Origin: CAZMFZ01 sp964565665
GTDB taxonomy: Bacteria > Bacteroidota > Bacteroidia > Cytophagales > UBA9547
Direction of reading: 5' to 3'
DNA: 12,609 bases
Assembly (NCBI GenBank): GCA_964565665.1
Contig: CAZMFZ010000109.1
Span: 1-12,609 of the forward strand
Under the pieces are notes generated by a model. That model was not told the origin of the DNA. It saw only the letters and a program-made list of their open reading frames with translations, and ran no database searches. The position numbers and the translations under genes are program-made. Below, one piece after another: positions 1 to 7,937 of this stretch (the stretch's first letter is position 1; every line of letters starts with the position of its first letter).

Positions 1-1232
1 ATCGTGAGGTAACCTACGGTATCGGCCAGTGGAACCTGAACAAAACGATCGGTTGGGGTTGGGATATTACCAACTTCGTATGGTGGGTAGGTATTGGTCA
101 CGCAGGAACTCTAATTTCAGCCATTCTGCTATTATTTCGTCAAAAATGGAGAACATCAATCAATAGATCTGCGGAGGCAATGACGATTTTTGCGGTGTTA
201 TGTGCGGCAAGTTTCATTTTTGGGCACATGGGTCGGCCTTGGTTGGCTTATTGGCCTCTTCCATTGCCCAATGCGTTTGGTTCTCTTTGGGTAAATTTCA
301 ACTCTCCATTGGTTTGGGATGTGTTTGCTATCAGTACCTATTTATCTGTATCATTGGTTTTTTGGTATTTGGGCATGGTACCTGATTTGGCTACAATTAG
401 AGACAGAGCAACAAATAAAATTTCTAAAATTGTATATGGTACCTTAGCTTTCGGTTGGACGGGTGGTGCAAAAGATTGGTCAAGATATGAGGCTGTATCT
501 TTAATTTTGGCAGGGTTATCTACTCCTTTGGTATTATCTGTGCATACTATCGTAAGTATGGATTTTGCAACTTCGCTTGTTCCAGGTTGGCATACCACCA
601 TTTTCCCTCCATATTTTGTTGCTGGGGCTATTTTCTCAGGCTTTGCAATGGTGTTGACATTGATGCTTGTTACTAGAGTAGTATATAAATTGGAAGATTA
701 TATCACCCTCGAGCATGTTGAAACGATGAATAAAATCATTATTCTCACGGGTTCCATCGTAGGTGTGGCTTACATTACTGAGTTCTTTATCGCTTGGTAT
801 TCAGGAGTAGAATATGAGTCTTATGCATTTATCAACCGTGCTACAGGGCCTTATTGGTGGGCATATTGGTCTATGATGACCTGTAACGTAATATCTCCGC
901 AGTTATTTTGGATTCGCAAATTGAGAAGAAACATTGCCGCAACTTTTGTGATTTCAATCATTGTCAATATTGGTATGTGGTTTGAGCGGTTTGTAATTAT
1001 CGTTACCTCGTTGCATAGAGATTATTTACCTTCTAGTTGGGCTATGTATGCACCTACTTCGGTTGAGATTGGGTATTATATATTCTCGTTTGGTTTATTC
1101 TTTACTTTATTCTTTTTGTTCGCTAAGTTTTTACCTGTGGTGAATATGGCTGAAGTAAAAGCAATATTAAATTCATCGCAAAAACATCAACAGAAAGCAT
1201 ATTTTAAATCAACAGATAAAGCACATGTCTAA
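1..1232 (+). CDS. actC: Alternative complex III subunit ActC (NrfD/PsrC-like membrane protein), 5' partial
   Basis: This is the quinol-oxidising integral membrane subunit of alternative complex III, related to NrfD/PsrC. The reading frame is open from base 3 and the first 59 visible codons lie upstream of the ATG at 180, so that ATG is internal and not the start. Those codons carry the family hallmarks GWGWDITNFVWW and GIGHAGTLISA, with Asp and His in or next to a membrane helix (visible residues 21 and 33), followed by FRQKWRTSINR. A second conserved acidic site, LGMVPDLATIRD, lies around visible residue 128. The 409 visible residues are mostly hydrophobic helices; a full-length protein should have perhaps 50-70 more at the N-terminus. 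The 3' end overlaps actD by 8 bases, suggesting translational coupling. ActA and ActB are expected upstream. The family is certain; the quinol-site role comes from family knowledge. Confidence 0.95.
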   Translation, partial: REVTYGIGQWNLNKTIGWGWDITNFVWWVGIGHAGTLISAILLLFRQKWRTSINRSAEAMTIFAVLCAASFIFGHMGRPWLAYWPLPLPNAFGSLWVNFNSPLVWDVFAISTYLSVSLVFWYLGMVPDLATIRDRATNKISKIVYGTLAFGWTGGAKDWSRYEAVSLILAGLSTPLVLSVHTIVSMDFATSLVPGWHTTIFPPYFVAGAIFSGFAMVLTLMLVTRVVYKLEDYITLEHVETMNKIIILTGSIVGVAYITEFFIAWYSGVEYESYAFINRATGPYWWAYWSMMTCNVISPQLFWIRKLRRNIAATFVISIIVNIGMWFERFVIIVTSLHRDYLPSSWAMYAPTSVEIGYYIFSFGLFFTLFFLFAKFLPVVNMAEVKAILNSSQKHQQKAYFKSTDKAHV

Positions 1233-1749
1233 TAGTAAACATTTTATAGTAGGTGTATTCGAAGATGAGGATGTAGTAATGCATGCCATTGAAGAATTAC
1301 GTGGTGCAGGCGTTAAAATTCACGAAGTATTTTCTCCCTACCCAATTCATGGTATTGATGATGTATTGGGTATTAAAAAGTCTAGATTGCCAAAAGCTGC
1401 ATTTATGTTTGGTATTACTGGTACAGCATGTGCATTAATAATGATGATTTGGATGTTAGGTTTCGATTGGCCCATGAATATAGGTGGAAAGAATAATATT
1501 CCTCTCCCAGATTTTATTCCTATCACTTTTGAAATAACGGTTCTTTTTTCTGCTTTTGGTATGGTTGGTACTTTTTTGACTGCAAGTAATTTGTTTCCAT
1601 GGTCAAAACCAGTGATTTTTGATGAAAGAGTTACTGACGACAAGTTTGTAATGGCAATAGACTTATCAAAAAATAAAAATTCTAAAGAGGAATTAGCCCA
1701 ATTGCTTTCTTTAAATGGGGCTTCTGAAGTAAATGAAAAAGAAATTTAG
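1225..1749 (+). CDS. actD: Alternative complex III subunit ActD (DUF3341)
   Basis: ActD is a small membrane subunit of alternative complex III that packs beside ActC/ActF; no catalytic role is known. The 174-residue protein has the DUF3341 layout: a soluble N-terminal part starting VGVFEDEDVVMHAIEELRGAG, with the typical EVFSPYPIHGID stretch near residues 34-45. Two hydrophobic helices follow at about residues 58-80 and 98-120, joined by a short loop (DWPMNIGGKN...), then a soluble tail with FPWSKPVIFDERVTDDKF. The ATG at 1225 lies inside the end of actC (8-base overlap), and the position of the conserved N-terminus supports that start. Length and order (C-D-E-F) are as expected for an act operon. 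Confidence 0.94.
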   Translation: MSNSKHFIVGVFEDEDVVMHAIEELRGAGVKIHEVFSPYPIHGIDDVLGIKKSRLPKAAFMFGITGTACALIMMIWMLGFDWPMNIGGKNNIPLPDFIPITFEITVLFSAFGMVGTFLTASNLFPWSKPVIFDERVTDDKFVMAIDLSKNKNSKEELAQLLSLNGASEVNEKEI

Positions 1750-1795
1750 TTTATAAATGCACCAAATTGGCGTCTTAAAATTTCCACAGTTAATA

Positions 1796-2431
1796 ATGAA
1801 AATTTATTCAATTATACTTTCATCAATTTTTGTAATATTATTGGCATCTTGCAAAAAAGATCCTAACAATACAGGAATCGAATATGCACCTGAAATGTAT
1901 CATTCCAGAGCTTACGAGCCACTTAGTCAAGTTACAGATAAAAATCACGCAGAATACAATTCTAATCCTATCAATCCTTATGGCATGAACATGAGGAAAC
2001 CAGTGGCAGGTACAATTAAAGTCGCAAAATATACCGCTAATTTCGGTAATGTAATGGCTGAAAACGTGGTTTCTTATCATATAAACAAAGACAGTTTTGA
2101 ACTATCGGGTAAATATGTAAAGAGTATTTACAAAAAATCAGGGGCATATACTGTAGATTCTACAGCTTTATTAGCAGATGGAAAAGTACTTTACGAGAGA
2201 TTTTGTCAGCATTGCCATGGTGAAACTGGACAAGGAGATGGTGCCGTTGGCAAAGTGTATAAAGGTGTTCCATCATACAGTAAAGGAAGAGTGAAATTAG
2301 ATACAGAAGGTCATATTTTCCACACCATTACTTTTGGAAGAAATAGAATGTGGTCGCACGCATCTCAAATTTCTGTAGAAGACAGATGGAAAATAGTGTG
2401 TTATGTACAAACACTACAAAATCAAGAATAA
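1796..2431 (+). CDS. actE: Alternative complex III subunit ActE, monoheme cytochrome c lipoprotein
   Basis: This is a periplasm-facing c-type cytochrome subunit of alternative complex III, which relays electrons towards the oxidase. I chose the ATG at 1796 over the one at 1757 because it gives a clean lipoprotein signal peptide, MKIYSIILSSIFVILLASC, with the LASC lipobox placing the lipid-anchored cysteine at residue 19. The 13-residue upstream extension would spoil it. The 211-residue protein has one heme c site, CQHCH at residues 137-141, followed by GETGQGDGAVG and a likely axial Met at 185 (RNRMWSHA). The N-terminal 60 mature residues contain the ActE-typical YAPEMYHSRAYEPL region and NPYGMNMRKPVAGT. 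The gene sits 46 bp after actD and 26 bp before actF, consistent with one operon. Confidence 0.94.
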   Translation: MKIYSIILSSIFVILLASCKKDPNNTGIEYAPEMYHSRAYEPLSQVTDKNHAEYNSNPINPYGMNMRKPVAGTIKVAKYTANFGNVMAENVVSYHINKDSFELSGKYVKSIYKKSGAYTVDSTALLADGKVLYERFCQHCHGETGQGDGAVGKVYKGVPSYSKGRVKLDTEGHIFHTITFGRNRMWSHASQISVEDRWKIVCYVQTLQNQE

Positions 2432-2457
2432 ATTCATATAATTTAGTTTATAACAAT

Positions 2458-3858
2458 ATGGCACATGCGGTTACCGCTTCCGTTGACGAACAACTAGTTT
2501 TATCGCCTAATTTCAAGCGCAATCTTTTCATTGCATTAGCTTTAGGAGTTGTAATTTTTGCTTTGGGAATAATTTTGGCAATTTTTGGAGTAGGAGTAGA
2601 GCATAGTCATGAAGCTGCACATGAAGTTGCTCCTATTCATGCTGAAGCTGCACATACTACCGGAGTTGAGCACGTTGAAGAATCAGGACATTCCGAAATG
2701 TTGGCTCATTCTGAATCACATACTGAAGGTTCTACAGCAGTTGCCGCCCACCACGGGCCTAATTGGTTAACACGAGTGTATGCTGTGTTGTGGCACAATA
2801 GTGTATTTTTTACAGGAATTGCAGTAATGGGTTTATTTTTTGTTTGTGTACAATATTTAGCATGGGCAGGTTGGTCTTCGATAATAAAAAGAATTCCAGA
2901 GGCTTTTGGTGCATTTATACCCTATGGAGGTGCAGCTTTGCTTGTTATATTCTTATTGGGTCAGCACGATATTTTCCATTGGACACACAGCGAGTTATAT
3001 GACATCAACAGCCCAGAATATGATAAAATTATAGTTGGTAAATCTGGTTATTTAAATTTACCTTTTTTCTTAGCCAGAATGGTGATTTTTGTTGGCTTGT
3101 GGTATTTCTGCTGGTTAAGAATAAGAAAATACTCATTAACTGAAGATTTAGAAGGCACAGATACTTGGTATAATAAGAGTGGCTACATGGCGGCAATATT
3201 TGTAATCATTTTCGCAGTTTCCTCATCTATGGTAGCATGGGATTGGATTATGTCAATTGATACACATTGGTTTAGTACCATGTTTGGTTGGTATGTATTC
3301 GCCAGTTGGTGGGTTACAGCCTTGGCTACCATTACTTTAGTATGCATTCTATTAAAAGAAAATGGCTATTTGAATGCCATGAACGACAATCATTTTCATG
3401 ACTTAGGGAAATTTGTATTTGCTTTTAGCATCTTTTGGACTTATGTTTATTTCTGTCAATTTATGCTTATTTTCTACGCAAATCTACCAGAAGAAACGGT
3501 GTATTTTATTGAGAGAATGCGTGGTTATAATGGTAAATATGCATGGGTGATATATTTCAATTTGTTTGTCAATTTCGCATTCCCGTTTCTTGCTTTGATG
3601 ACGAGAGAATCTAAACGTAAATTTGGAATGTTAAAAATTGCTGTGATTGTGGTAATTTTAGGTCATTGGTTCGATTTCTACCAAATGATTATGCCTGGAG
3701 TTACTAAAGGAACTAGTGGATTTGGCTTAATTGAACTGGGCGGTATTTTGATATTTGGTTCAGCATTCATTTTGGTAATTTCCAATGCAATGACCAAGGC
3801 AAAATTGATACCTGCCAATCATCCAATGCTAGATGAGGCTTTGCATCACAACATATAA
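2458..3858 (+). CDS. actF: Alternative complex III subunit ActF (second NrfD-like membrane subunit)
   Basis: ActF is the second large polytopic subunit of alternative complex III and a paralogue of ActC. I placed the start at the ATG at 2458 (MAHAVTASVDEQ). The frame is open back to 2350, but that stretch overlaps actE and encodes no recognisable ActF sequence. The 466-residue protein has one helix at about 22-44, then a histidine-rich hydrophilic loop at residues 49-99 with 11 His. Multiple helices follow, including family-typical segments HWTHSELYDINSPEYD and WDWIMSIDTHWFSTMFGWY (starting near 3238 in DNA) and NDNHFHDLGKFVFAFSIFW. The last gene of the act block, it is followed by a 122-bp gap before coxM. 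Its role (helix bundle, possible proton path) is from family knowledge. Confidence 0.93.
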   Translation: MAHAVTASVDEQLVLSPNFKRNLFIALALGVVIFALGIILAIFGVGVEHSHEAAHEVAPIHAEAAHTTGVEHVEESGHSEMLAHSESHTEGSTAVAAHHGPNWLTRVYAVLWHNSVFFTGIAVMGLFFVCVQYLAWAGWSSIIKRIPEAFGAFIPYGGAALLVIFLLGQHDIFHWTHSELYDINSPEYDKIIVGKSGYLNLPFFLARMVIFVGLWYFCWLRIRKYSLTEDLEGTDTWYNKSGYMAAIFVIIFAVSSSMVAWDWIMSIDTHWFSTMFGWYVFASWWVTALATITLVCILLKENGYLNAMNDNHFHDLGKFVFAFSIFWTYVYFCQFMLIFYANLPEETVYFIERMRGYNGKYAWVIYFNLFVNFAFPFLALMTRESKRKFGMLKIAVIVVILGHWFDFYQMIMPGVTKGTSGFGLIELGGILIFGSAFILVISNAMTKAKLIPANHPMLDEALHHNI

Positions 3859-3874
3859 AACATTTTAACATCAC

Positions 3875-3904
3875 ATTCTATTTTATATAATAGCTAAATA
3901 GAAT
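3875..3904. repeat. Inverted repeat, 9-bp arms, in the actF-coxM gap
   Basis: ATTCTATTT at 3875-3883 is the perfect reverse complement of AAATAGAAT at 3896-3904, with a 12-base centre that includes a TATAAT string. It sits 16 bases after the actF stop. It could be a protein-binding site, a weak attenuating hairpin, or chance in A+T-rich DNA. No U-run follows, so it is not a standard terminator. Confidence 0.5.
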
Positions 3905-3922
3905 TGCATCACTGTTTTAAAC

Positions 3923-3937
3923 CACTTAATTTAAGTG
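3923..3937. repeat. Perfect 7-1-7 palindrome upstream of coxM
   Basis: CACTTAA at 3923-3929 and TTAAGTG at 3931-3937 are perfect reverse complements around a single T, a form typical of a dimeric regulator site and too tight for an RNA hairpin loop. It lies 43 bp before the coxM ATG. On the minus-strand reading, a T-run would precede it and not follow it, arguing against a terminator. It is not an obvious FNR or CRP box. Regulator unknown. Confidence 0.45.
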
Positions 3938-3980
3938 AAAAAAAAGTGACTCTTTTGACTTATAAAACATAAAAATTCAG

Positions 3981-5033
3981 ATGAATACCTTAATTATTGT
4001 AGCATCGTCAGTTCTCATACTTGCCATTTTATTTTTACTTTTTAGAGTTCAATCTTTGGTGTCAATTTTGACTGGTTCAACAAAGAAAATAGCCGGAATG
4101 AGCAATAAAATCAATGCGATACTTTTTCCAATCTTCTTTATTTCAGCTTTGATTGCTGTTTATTTCTATTCAGGCTACGCATCTGAATTTTTCCTACCTA
4201 AGCCAGCTTCAGAGCATGGAGTAGTTACTGATAATTTATTTTGGTTTATCACAGGTGTGATTCTTGTTGCTTTTGTGTTGACAAATTCACTCTTGTTTTA
4301 TTTCCCATATAAATATCAATATAGCCCAGATAGAAAGGCACATTTTTATCCTGACAACCACAAATTGGAAATTATATGGACTATAATTCCAGCCATCGTA
4401 TTAACTGGTTTGGTTTTTTTCGGTTGGAGAGCTTGGACTGATATTACTTCCCCAGCACCAAAAGATGCAGTAGTTTTGGAAATTACTGGTAAGCAATTCA
4501 ACTGGATAGTTCGCTACCCTGGAAAAGATGGAAAGCTAGGTTCTTACAACTTTAAGTTAATTGATGCTACAAATGAAGTAGGTATTGATTTTGCAGACAA
4601 GTCTAGTTTCGATGATTTTCTTCCCCGTGAAATTCATATTCCTAAAGGAAAGCCCGTATTGTTTAAAATTCGTGCTAGAGATGTTTTGCATTCAGTTTTT
4701 CTTCCGCATTTTCGCCAGAAAATGGATGCCGTTCCAGGAATGCCAACCAGCTTTTGGTTTACTCCCATTTACACTACGGATGAAATGAGAGGTATCACCA
4801 ACAATCCAGCATTTAAATATGAATTGGCTTGTACAGAAGTATGCGGAAAGGGCCATTTTGGAATGAAATTTTTATTAGTGGTTGATGAGCCCGATGATTT
4901 TGAAAAATGGTATGACCAACAGGAGGCTTTCTTAAAGAAAAATCCCGATTATTTGGCAAATGTTCCTTCAAAGCTTAGGGATTTAGCTTTGAACGTTTCA
5001 AACAATTCCGAAAACAAATTGTCTTCTTTCTAA
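3981..5033 (+). CDS. coxM: Cytochrome c oxidase subunit II (CuA)
   Basis: This is the electron-entry subunit of an aa3-type oxidase. All CuA ligands are visible in the 350-residue protein: His237 (in DVLHSVFLPHFR) and the C-x-E-x-C-x3-H-x2-M block with Cys284, Glu286, Cys288, His292 and Met295. The aromatic electron-entry region KQFNWIVRYPG is at 171-181. The two standard subunit II helices are at about 86-109 and 130-150, and two further hydrophobic segments precede them (about 3-30 and 45-65). There is no CxxCH, so no heme c domain is fused, and electrons must come from ACIII hemes or a separate cytochrome. coxN follows after 21 bp. The insertion at residues 182-212 before the copper half is longer than in mitochondrial subunit II. 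Confidence 0.95.
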   Translation: MNTLIIVASSVLILAILFLLFRVQSLVSILTGSTKKIAGMSNKINAILFPIFFISALIAVYFYSGYASEFFLPKPASEHGVVTDNLFWFITGVILVAFVLTNSLLFYFPYKYQYSPDRKAHFYPDNHKLEIIWTIIPAIVLTGLVFFGWRAWTDITSPAPKDAVVLEITGKQFNWIVRYPGKDGKLGSYNFKLIDATNEVGIDFADKSSFDDFLPREIHIPKGKPVLFKIRARDVLHSVFLPHFRQKMDAVPGMPTSFWFTPIYTTDEMRGITNNPAFKYELACTEVCGKGHFGMKFLLVVDEPDDFEKWYDQQEAFLKKNPDYLANVPSKLRDLALNVSNNSENKLSSF

Positions 5034-5054
5034 AATAATAAATATTATAATACC

Positions 5055-6899
5055 ATGTCAGCAGCAACATTATCGCACTCAGCTGATGCACACGTAGCAC
5101 ATCACGATGAGCATGAACACGAAGAATTAAGCTTTATTAGAAAGTATATTTTTAGTGAAGACCATAAAACAATTGCAAAGCAATTCCTAATTAGTGGATT
5201 AATCTGGGCTGTATTAGGTGGTGCAATGTCAGTAATTTTCAGATTACAATTAGGTTTTCCAGGTGCAAATTTGGAATGGTTGAAACCTATATTAGGCCAA
5301 TGGATCCAAAATGGAAAAATTGACCCAGAGTTTTATCTGGCTTTGGTGACTATGCACGGAACCATTATGGTATTCTTTGTACTCACAGCAGGATTGAGTG
5401 GAACTTTCAGTAATTTCTTGATTCCTTTGCAAATTGGGGCAAGAGATATGGCATCAGGGTTTTTAAATATGTTGTCATATTGGTTTTTCTTTATTTCCAG
5501 TACGTTAATGTTTATATCACTTTTTATTGAAACAGGTCCCGCGGCAGGAGGTTGGGTTATTTACCCTCCATTGAGTGCCTTACCACAAGCCATAAAAGGT
5601 TCTGGATTAGGGATGACGCTTTGGTTGTGTAGCATGGCAATATTTATTGTATCTTCATTGCTAGGTAGTATCAATTATATTACCACCGTTATTAATTTGA
5701 GAACCAAAGGAATGGCTTTTACAAGGCTACCACTTACGATATGGGCTTTCTTCATTACTGCTGTAATTGGTGTACTATCATTCCCTGTTTTGTTTTCAGC
5801 AGCGTTATTATTGATTTTTGACAGAAGTTTTGGTACTAGCTTTTACCTTTCTGAGATATACATTGGCGGAGAAGCATTGCACAACATCGGAGGTAGTCCA
5901 CTATTGTTCCAACATCTATTTTGGTTCTTAGGTCACCCTGAGGTGTATATAGTATTATTGCCAGCGTTAGGTATCACTTCTGAAATTATAGCTACAAACT
6001 CTCGTAAGCCTATTTTTGGATACAGAGCCATGATTGGTTCATTATTAGGAATCGCTTTTCTATCTTTTATAGTATGGGCGCATCACATGTTTGTGACAGG
6101 TATGAATCCTTTTTTGGGATCGGTATTTATGTTCTTAACTTTAATTATTGCTGTGCCGTCTGCTGTAAAAGCATTTAATTATATAGCTACTATGTGGAGA
6201 GGAAATATTGTATTCACTCCAGCTATGCTATTTTCAATAGGTTTAGTTTCCTTATTTATTTCTGGTGGGTTGACGGGAATTATTTTGGGCAATTCCGCCC
6301 TAGATATTCAGCTGCACGATACTTATTATGTAGTGGCCCACTTTCACTTAGTAATGGGAAGTGCTTCTTTCTTTGGCTTTATGGCTGGGGTTTACCATTG
6401 GTTTCCTAAAATGTTTGGTAGAATGTTGGATGAAAAACTAGGATACATTCACTTTTGGCTAACATTTGCAGGGGTCTATTTGGTGTTTTTTCCAATGCAT
6501 TATATTGGAATTGCAGGTTTTCCAAGAAGGTATTACTCCTTTACGAGCTATGATGCTTTTAGTACATTTAGCGATTTGAACATGTTTATTAGTGTGGCAG
6601 CTATTGTTACCTTTGCTGGACAGTTTATATTTGGTTTTAATTTTTTCTACAGCATTTTCAAAGGAAGAAAGGCTACGGAAAACCCTTGGTCGTCAAATAC
6701 ACTTGAGTGGACAACACCTGTGAGTCCGGGACATGGCAATTGGCCTGGTGCCATACCAGAAGTTCACAGATGGCCTTATGATTACAGCAAACCTGGTGCA
6801 TCTGCCGATTTTATTCCACAAAATATACCTCTATCTGCTACTCCAGAATCTAATTTGCCACATGAGGAAGAGGAAGTTAAGGCTTTGGCTCATGTGTAG
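5055..6899 (+). CDS. coxN: Cytochrome c oxidase subunit I (heme a, heme a3, CuB)
   Basis: This is the catalytic subunit that reduces O2 to water and pumps protons. Every cofactor residue is present in the 614-residue protein: low-spin heme a ligands His101 (TMHGTIM) and His431, heme a3 ligand His429 (VVAHFH), CuB ligands His294, His343 and His344 (GHPEVY and WAHHMF), and the cross-link tyrosine Tyr298. Glu296 in HPEVY and Lys372 in SAVKAF mark an A1-type enzyme with D and K proton channels. The usual MAFPRxN stretch after helix III is replaced by DMASGFLNMLSYW. The N-terminus has six His between residues 8 and 22. It closes the act-cox block and is followed by a strong terminator. Confidence 0.97.
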   Translation: MSAATLSHSADAHVAHHDEHEHEELSFIRKYIFSEDHKTIAKQFLISGLIWAVLGGAMSVIFRLQLGFPGANLEWLKPILGQWIQNGKIDPEFYLALVTMHGTIMVFFVLTAGLSGTFSNFLIPLQIGARDMASGFLNMLSYWFFFISSTLMFISLFIETGPAAGGWVIYPPLSALPQAIKGSGLGMTLWLCSMAIFIVSSLLGSINYITTVINLRTKGMAFTRLPLTIWAFFITAVIGVLSFPVLFSAALLLIFDRSFGTSFYLSEIYIGGEALHNIGGSPLLFQHLFWFLGHPEVYIVLLPALGITSEIIATNSRKPIFGYRAMIGSLLGIAFLSFIVWAHHMFVTGMNPFLGSVFMFLTLIIAVPSAVKAFNYIATMWRGNIVFTPAMLFSIGLVSLFISGGLTGIILGNSALDIQLHDTYYVVAHFHLVMGSASFFGFMAGVYHWFPKMFGRMLDEKLGYIHFWLTFAGVYLVFFPMHYIGIAGFPRRYYSFTSYDAFSTFSDLNMFISVAAIVTFAGQFIFGFNFFYSIFKGRKATENPWSSNTLEWTTPVSPGHGNWPGAIPEVHRWPYDYSKPGASADFIPQNIPLSATPESNLPHEEEEVKALAHV

Positions 6900-6920
6900 T
6901 TATTATTAAAAATATATTTT

Positions 6921-6955
6921 AGCCCACAAACCAAGCGGTTTTTGTGGGCTTTTTT
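6921..6955 (+). terminator. Intrinsic terminator after coxN
   Basis: AGCCCACAAA (6921-6930) pairs perfectly with TTTGTGGGCT (6941-6950), and a T-run begins at 6951. The hairpin starts 21 bases after the coxN stop and is the only G+C-containing stem-and-U-tract in the window. It likely ends the act-cox transcript, so ctaA depends on read-through or on a promoter in the short A+T-rich leader 6951-6974. Confidence 0.88.
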
Positions 6956-6974
6956 ATTCGAAATAGTTTTAAAT

Positions 6975-7937
6975 ATGATACTGGATAATTGTAGAAGAAT
7001 ATTTAGGAAAGTAAGCATATTCACTATTTTAAATGTGTATTTGGTGATACTTGCTGGTGGTGTGGTGAGGTGTACCGGGTCTGGTATGGGCTGTCCCGAT
7101 TGGCCAAAATGTTTCGGAAGGTGGATTCCGCCAACTAAAATTTCAGAATTGCCAACAAATTATGTTGATTTATATTCAAAGGGTGGGCATCTGAATGTTC
7201 AATTCAACGTGCTTAAAACATGGACAGAATATATAAATCGATTGCTGGGAGTAATGGTGGGCTTTGCCATTTTCATTACCTTGATTACGTCATTTGGTTT
7301 TTGGAAATCAAATCGTGTGATGGTATATTATTCTCTAGCTGCATTTATTCTGGTTGGTTTTCAGGGGTGGCTAGGGGCAAAAGTGGTAGATTCTAATTTA
7401 AAACCAGTTATTATTTCCATTCACATGCTTTTTGCATTGGTTATTGTTGCTCTACTATTGAAAACTTTGGCCATTTCCGGTACTAAAAGACAGGAAATTC
7501 ATCAATTTCAGAGTTCAAATTTGATTAAATGGTCGGCATTTGTAGTATGCTTAATTGTAATAACTCAAATATTGATTGGCACACAAGTGAGGCAGTCAAT
7601 AGATGTTCGGGCTTTGCTTGGAGATGATAGAAACGAATGGTTAAATGGGCTTGGATTAATTTTTAATCTTCACATTGCATTTGCCTACATCGTAGTTTTT
7701 TCAACCGGATTTTTAATTTTTAATTTAATTAAAGGAAAGGTGCATAGATTCTTAGTTTGGGCTTTGTCTATATGTATATTAATTGAATATTTAGGTGGAA
7801 TATTGATGTATCGATTTGCCTTACCAGCTTACATGCAGCCCGTACACCTTACTTGTGCATCACTTTTGTTTGGACTTGCTTACTATTTGTATGTAGTAAT
7901 TGATTTTAAACGTGTAAAATCCTCTATACTAAATTAG
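6975..7937 (+). CDS. ctaA: Heme A synthase (CtaA/COX15 family)
   Basis: This membrane enzyme oxidises the C8 methyl of heme O to make heme A, the cofactor of CoxN. I chose the ATG at 6975; an in-frame TTG at 6942 lies inside the terminator hairpin and is not credible. The 320-residue, eight-helix protein begins with a first helix followed by VRCTGSGMGCPDWPKCFG, with the Cys40/Cys46 loop pair. Its conserved histidines His150 (IISIHML), His233 (NLHIAFAY) and His291 (QPVHLTCA) match three of the four heme-ligand positions. The fourth, normally EYxHR, reads EYINR here (Glu85, Asn88). Clustering with cox genes supports the call. No ctaB (heme O synthase) follows; the next gene is on the other strand. 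Confidence 0.92.
   Translation: MILDNCRRIFRKVSIFTILNVYLVILAGGVVRCTGSGMGCPDWPKCFGRWIPPTKISELPTNYVDLYSKGGHLNVQFNVLKTWTEYINRLLGVMVGFAIFITLITSFGFWKSNRVMVYYSLAAFILVGFQGWLGAKVVDSNLKPVIISIHMLFALVIVALLLKTLAISGTKRQEIHQFQSSNLIKWSAFVVCLIVITQILIGTQVRQSIDVRALLGDDRNEWLNGLGLIFNLHIAFAYIVVFSTGFLIFNLIKGKVHRFLVWALSICILIEYLGGILMYRFALPAYMQPVHLTCASLLFGLAYYLYVVIDFKRVKSSILN

Noticed and set aside
1757..1795. Upstream ATG for actE
   Set aside because: Starting there puts 13 residues, including a Pro, before the lipoprotein signal peptide; ATG 1796 gives a clean signal and lipobox.
2350..2457. N-terminal extension of actF
   Set aside because: The open frame overlaps the actE coding sequence and encodes a Cys/Arg-rich segment unlike ActF; the ATG at 2458 gives the expected N-terminus.
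2605..2680. Tandem repeat or CRISPR-like element in actF
   Set aside because: Only two 12-base copies exist, within coding sequence and in frame; this is a protein-level His-rich repeat, not a CRISPR array.
4585..4788. Small plus-strand frame inside coxM
   Set aside because: It lies wholly within the well-supported CuA coding region in another frame and has no recognisable features.
6942..6974. Upstream in-frame TTG start for ctaA
   Set aside because: It lies within the 3' arm of the coxN terminator hairpin and adds no conserved sequence; the ATG at 6975 fits the family start.
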